Below, one piece after another: positions 61,647 to 64,000 of a DNA stretch of 64,000 nt. A program made the position numbers and the translations under genes. Source of the stretch: Synanceia verrucosa (taxonomy: Eukaryota > Chordata > Actinopteri > Perciformes > Synanceiidae); contig CM056569.1 in the NCBI GenBank assembly GCA_029721515.1, positions 17,112,507-17,176,506 on the forward strand, in the 5' to 3' direction. The first letter of the stretch is position 1; each line of letters opens with the position of its first letter. The notes beneath the pieces were generated by a model. The model made no database searches, was not told where the DNA came from, and saw nothing but the letters and a program-made list of their open reading frames with translations.

Positions 61647-61702
<56 letters not shown>
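61433..61702. repeat. Long (TA)n / TATG / CACA compound microsatellite
   Basis: About 270 bp made almost wholly of TA with ACGT-, GTGT- and CACA-bearing interruptions (pure TA at about 61527-61561 and 61654-61700). Open frames in all directions here encode only Tyr/Ile repeats. Likely to form cruciforms and to be length-variable. Confidence 0.92.
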
Positions 61703-61705
<3 letters not shown>

Positions 61706-62664
61706 ATATGCAAATGCAAGGCAGACTATGTAGAAAGAAAAGTGCTGGAAGCATCGAGACAGTGTTTTAGATGAGTCTTAGTCTTGCACCATTACTCTTT
61801 TCTGGGATTAACTCATTACATCTTAAATTGGCAGTCTGGTGATTTAATACTGCACTCTTATAAAAATGAAGAGGCCAAGATATCCTGACTTTTATGTAGC
61901 ATGGAGCAAATGTCCAAAATGCTGGAGCCTACATTTCCCATAATTCGATCAGTGGCATCTTATCAGGAGGCTGTTACTGCCTGATAAATGTAGCCTGGCA
62001 AAGCCAAGCCGAAAGTAGCCTCTTAATGTTATTAGTGATTGTTGGGAAACTCTGGGTTGGCCAGGCCTTTCCTTGTGTCATTCATATAGAAGGCAGCAGA
62101 TTCCTGCTCTGATTAAATACTGAATTGACCTTTTTAGGTGTTTATTTTAGAATATTTATTCTAATACACAGTTCTATCCATGGGCAAAATATTAAATGTC
62201 TAGTGACAACAAGTGGACAGAAGAGAGGAAATAGAGCAAAAAAAGAAAATGTTCAGTCATTATGGAAGCATCTTCTGTTATTGCTAGGCAACCACACAGT
62301 CAGCTGCTGTCAGTCACCAAGTCGTGGAGATAATTGCATTAGATAATGTCATTGGCTGACTAAAGAAGCCCCTCCCAGCCTGCTGCTCTTTATTCCATCA
62401 GGACAGTGTGTGATGATGACGATTGGCTGGATAGAACAGTAATTCCACACATCTGGACTGCAAAAAGCAGGAAGCTCCAGGTGGATAAAGACGAGGCTCC
62501 TGGAGTGAAAAAGCAGTGTAAAAGCAGTGGTGTGTGGTCGAGACGTCACTTTGTATTTTTTCTATGTGTTCCTGTTTCTACCTGCTGCTGCTGACACGTG
62601 AAGTCCACAGAGATGGTCAAAGTATTTCTAATCACCCTCCTCCTCCTCTCTTATTGTGTTCCAG
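61703..62664. other. Intronic sequence before the second ADAM exon
   Basis: No repeat recognised. The last 40 bases form the pyrimidine-rich acceptor tract (CTCCTCCTCCTCTCTTATTG). Confidence 0.55.
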
Positions 62665-62746
62665 CGAGCTTTTAGGTCCAGACTTTACAGAGACCTACTA
62701 CACAGAGGATGGGCAGCTGGTGACCGTGGCCAACAACAATTACACT
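62665..62746 (+). CDS. adam12: ADAM12-like metalloprotease, prodomain exon (human exon 4 equivalent)
   Basis: An 82 bp exon between TTGTGTTCCAG and GTAAGT. Its first base completes the codon begun in the exon at 32136; 27 codons follow, reading ELLGPDFTETYYTEDG then QLVTVANNNYT, and it ends in phase 0. The order ERN-x-x-L-(x)-FTET-x-Y-x-x-DG-…-NYT matches the ADAM12 prodomain; ADAM19 has a similar FTETHY-type start but lacks the NYT end, and ADAM8 and ADAM9 fit less well. NYT is an N-glycosylation sequon. In the family the next exon encodes a G/D-H-C-x-Y-x-G segment, which is not in this window. No metalloprotease, disintegrin or transmembrane domain is present here. Confidence 0.78.
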
Positions 62747-63097
62747 GTAAGTACCAAGCACAAGCCTCACACTTATTGTACACATTTTAGCTTTCTACAT
62801 GGATGAGACAGCTGGTGCACCTTTACAAAGGTAGTTCTCAAGCCAGGGGTTAAACAGTACATATAACATGGATCGTTCACTCACATATTTTCTAATCTAG
62901 ACATCCCTTAAAAAAGAGAATGAATCGTCGTATTTCACCGTTTGTAGGTCGGTAGGCCCTCCAAATACCAAAATGTATGAACACAAAATATTTTTTCTTT
63001 TATAAAATCTGCAAGATGTTGTGTAGAAATGTTTACCAGCACATCACCCCATCATCACTTTTTTTGTCATGAAGACATTGTTCCTGATCTGAATGTC

Positions 63098-63232
63098 TCT
63101 TTCTCTTTTCCCTTTCATTCATGTCCAATTATTATGTAAACAATGCTCTTTGGTGGATTATTTGTTTGCTGAATTACAGGAGAAGTTTGGACAGATTCAG
63201 AAAAAATGGTTAATCTAATTTTGATTTTTGAT
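63098..63232 (-). mobile_element. hAT family C, copy 3 fragment
   Basis: ACAATGCTCTTTGGTGGATT … TGAATTACAGGAGAAGTTTGG … ATGGTTAATCTAATTTTGAT is the complement of 47637-47770. It ends where the SINE head begins. Confidence 0.85.
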
Positions 63233-63310
63233 CGGGCGGCATGGCGGTGTAGTGGTTAGCACTGTCGCCGCACAGCAAGAAGGTACTGGGTTCGAATCCC
63301 GGGCCCTTTT
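63233..63310 (+). mobile_element. SINE head, tRNA-like promoter
   Basis: GGGCGGCATGGCGGTGTAGT then GGTTAGCACTGTCGC and a perfect B box GGTTCGAATCC at 63289-63299. The rest of the SINE is missing. Confidence 0.8.
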
Positions 63311-64000
63311 TGAATGGAGTTCTGCTTTATGACCTGCTTTAATCTTCTATAGTCATTGCACATTTCAGGCAATTTGTCGAATTAGACTTACCGTCAGGAA
63401 ATCTGCCGTGGATCACGTTAATGCTGCAGCAGCCCTAAATATAGTATAAATGAATTTAATAATATAATTTGGACAAATTTGGCGGGCTGGATTAAAAAGG
63501 TCAAAAGGTTATTTGAGATCATCTCCTCATGCTTTTTGTTATTATTGAAGGCAGTTTTTACACCTGTGAGCTTATCACTGAATATCATTTATTTTGTGCT
63601 GAATTTTGTAGTTTTGTTTCTTAAAAAGAAACAAACGTACAGTGTACCTCTATTCCTCAACCTGAAGGTGGAAATATAAAGTGCCACATTCATTTCAATC
63701 AAGAGCGACACATGAATGAAGAAAAAAAGAGTAGTTTATTGTAACAGATGATGTGTGATCGTAAAGTGTTTAGCGCTGTGACTCTACAGGGAGATTCATA
63801 ATGGAGGGGTGTCTGCCCCGAGCAGCAGCAACATAAATCCAGACACTGACGGAGGTGATGATGAGGCTGATGAATGATGTGAAAACTGGGCAGTGATGAG
63901 GGGGGTGGAGGAGCATCCTTAACAGCAGCATGAGCTCATTGAAGGCAGGACACTAGGCTAACAATGGAGGTGTAGCACATGTATGCATGACAACACCACT
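63311..64000. other. No gene or recognised repeat
   Basis: Intronic DNA; the open frame at 63479-63679 has no domain. Confidence 0.5.

Larger units (their letters stand above)
32213..62664 (+). other. Large intron (30.45 kb) between the two ADAM exons
   Basis: Begins GTGAGT and ends in a CT-rich tract with GTTCCAG. Both exon junctions are in phase 2, so the intron splits one codon (CA|C). Its length comes largely from transposable elements and satellites; no other exon of the same gene was seen inside it. Length was taken directly from the splice-site positions. Confidence 0.7.
62747..64000 (+). other. Intron (partial) downstream of second ADAM exon
   Basis: Starts with the donor GTAAGTACC and runs off the end of the window. 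It holds a hAT-family fragment and a SINE head near 63.1-63.3 kb. No H-C-x-Y-x-G exon was recognised, so the next exon lies beyond position 64000. Confidence 0.6.

Noticed and set aside
61217..61774. Several 60-120 codon open frames on both strands
   Set aside because: They encode YIYIYI runs from the TA tract.
32136..62746. Assignment to ADAM8, ADAM9 or ADAM19
   Set aside because: The exon pattern would fit any of them, but the NYT ending and ERN…FTET.Y…DG spacing fit ADAM12 better. Not excluded without a search.
63233..63310. Functional tRNA gene
   Set aside because: A and B boxes are present but the flanks do not form an acceptor stem, and the same head recurs in SINE copies at 32508-32858 and 57113-57262.

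Overview
The window looks like intronic DNA from a ray-finned (teleost) fish. The evidence is the transposon mix: DD34E Tc1 elements, many small hAT-like and TTAA-flanked elements, a tRNA-headed SINE with a GGAT-type tail, a fish-type L1, and retroelement tails of the TGATTCTGATTCT kind. There is also one split vertebrate gene with very long introns. No operon, bacterial gene, virus, CRISPR array or rRNA was seen.

Only one host gene is supported. Two small + strand exons (32136-32212 and 62665-62746) have strong splice sites and matching phase (CA|C across the junction). Joined, they read as a prodomain segment of an ADAM metalloprotease (…VERN-H-ELLGPDFTETYYTEDG…NNNYT). ADAM12 (meltrin alpha) is the best fit, especially from the ERN…FTET.Y…DG…NYT pattern; ADAM8, 9, 19 or 33 are less likely. 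The whole window is then intron 2 (partial), exon 3, a 30.45 kb intron 3, exon 4 and the start of intron 4, if human numbering holds. I did not find exon 2 or exon 5.

Everything else is repeats in introns. Layout: 2.1-4.1 kb, a Tc1 relic and a nearly intact 1.6 kb Tc1 transposon inside a (TA)n tract; 5.5 kb, dispersed repeat B; 5.9-7.5 kb, a decayed hAT with BED-finger and transposase remnants on the minus strand; 13.6-14.6 kb, a TAA-flanked Harbinger-like MITE with a 242 bp tandem duplication; 17.4 kb, a TTAA-flanked MITE; 19.3-20.2 kb, a 5'-truncated L1 with a perfect 14 bp target duplication; 20.7-21.5, 47.3-48.5 and 63.1 kb, three copies of one hAT-like family; 23.2-24.5 and 25.4-26.1 kb, hAT-type elements with 8 bp duplications; 26.8 kb, a further MITE; 30.5-31.3 kb, repeat B next to an internally deleted Tc1; 32.3-33.6 kb, a layered nest (retroelement tail, hAT, SINE, TTAA MITE) just after the first exon; 41.2-43.1 kb, an internally deleted mariner-like element with a MITE in its left end, then repeat B; 43.3 kb, a tRNA-Thr-like relic; 44.2-45.2 kb, a Tc1 relic split by a hAT MITE; 49-52 kb, four more inverted-repeat elements; 57.1-57.9 kb, SINE and hAT pieces; 60.0-60.6 kb, a 51 bp minisatellite; 61.4-61.7 kb, a long AT/TA tract.

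No new multi-gene system was found. The most informative content is the record of nested insertions, several datable by intact target-site duplications, inside a large ADAM intron. All identifications come from reading the sequence; no database search was run.
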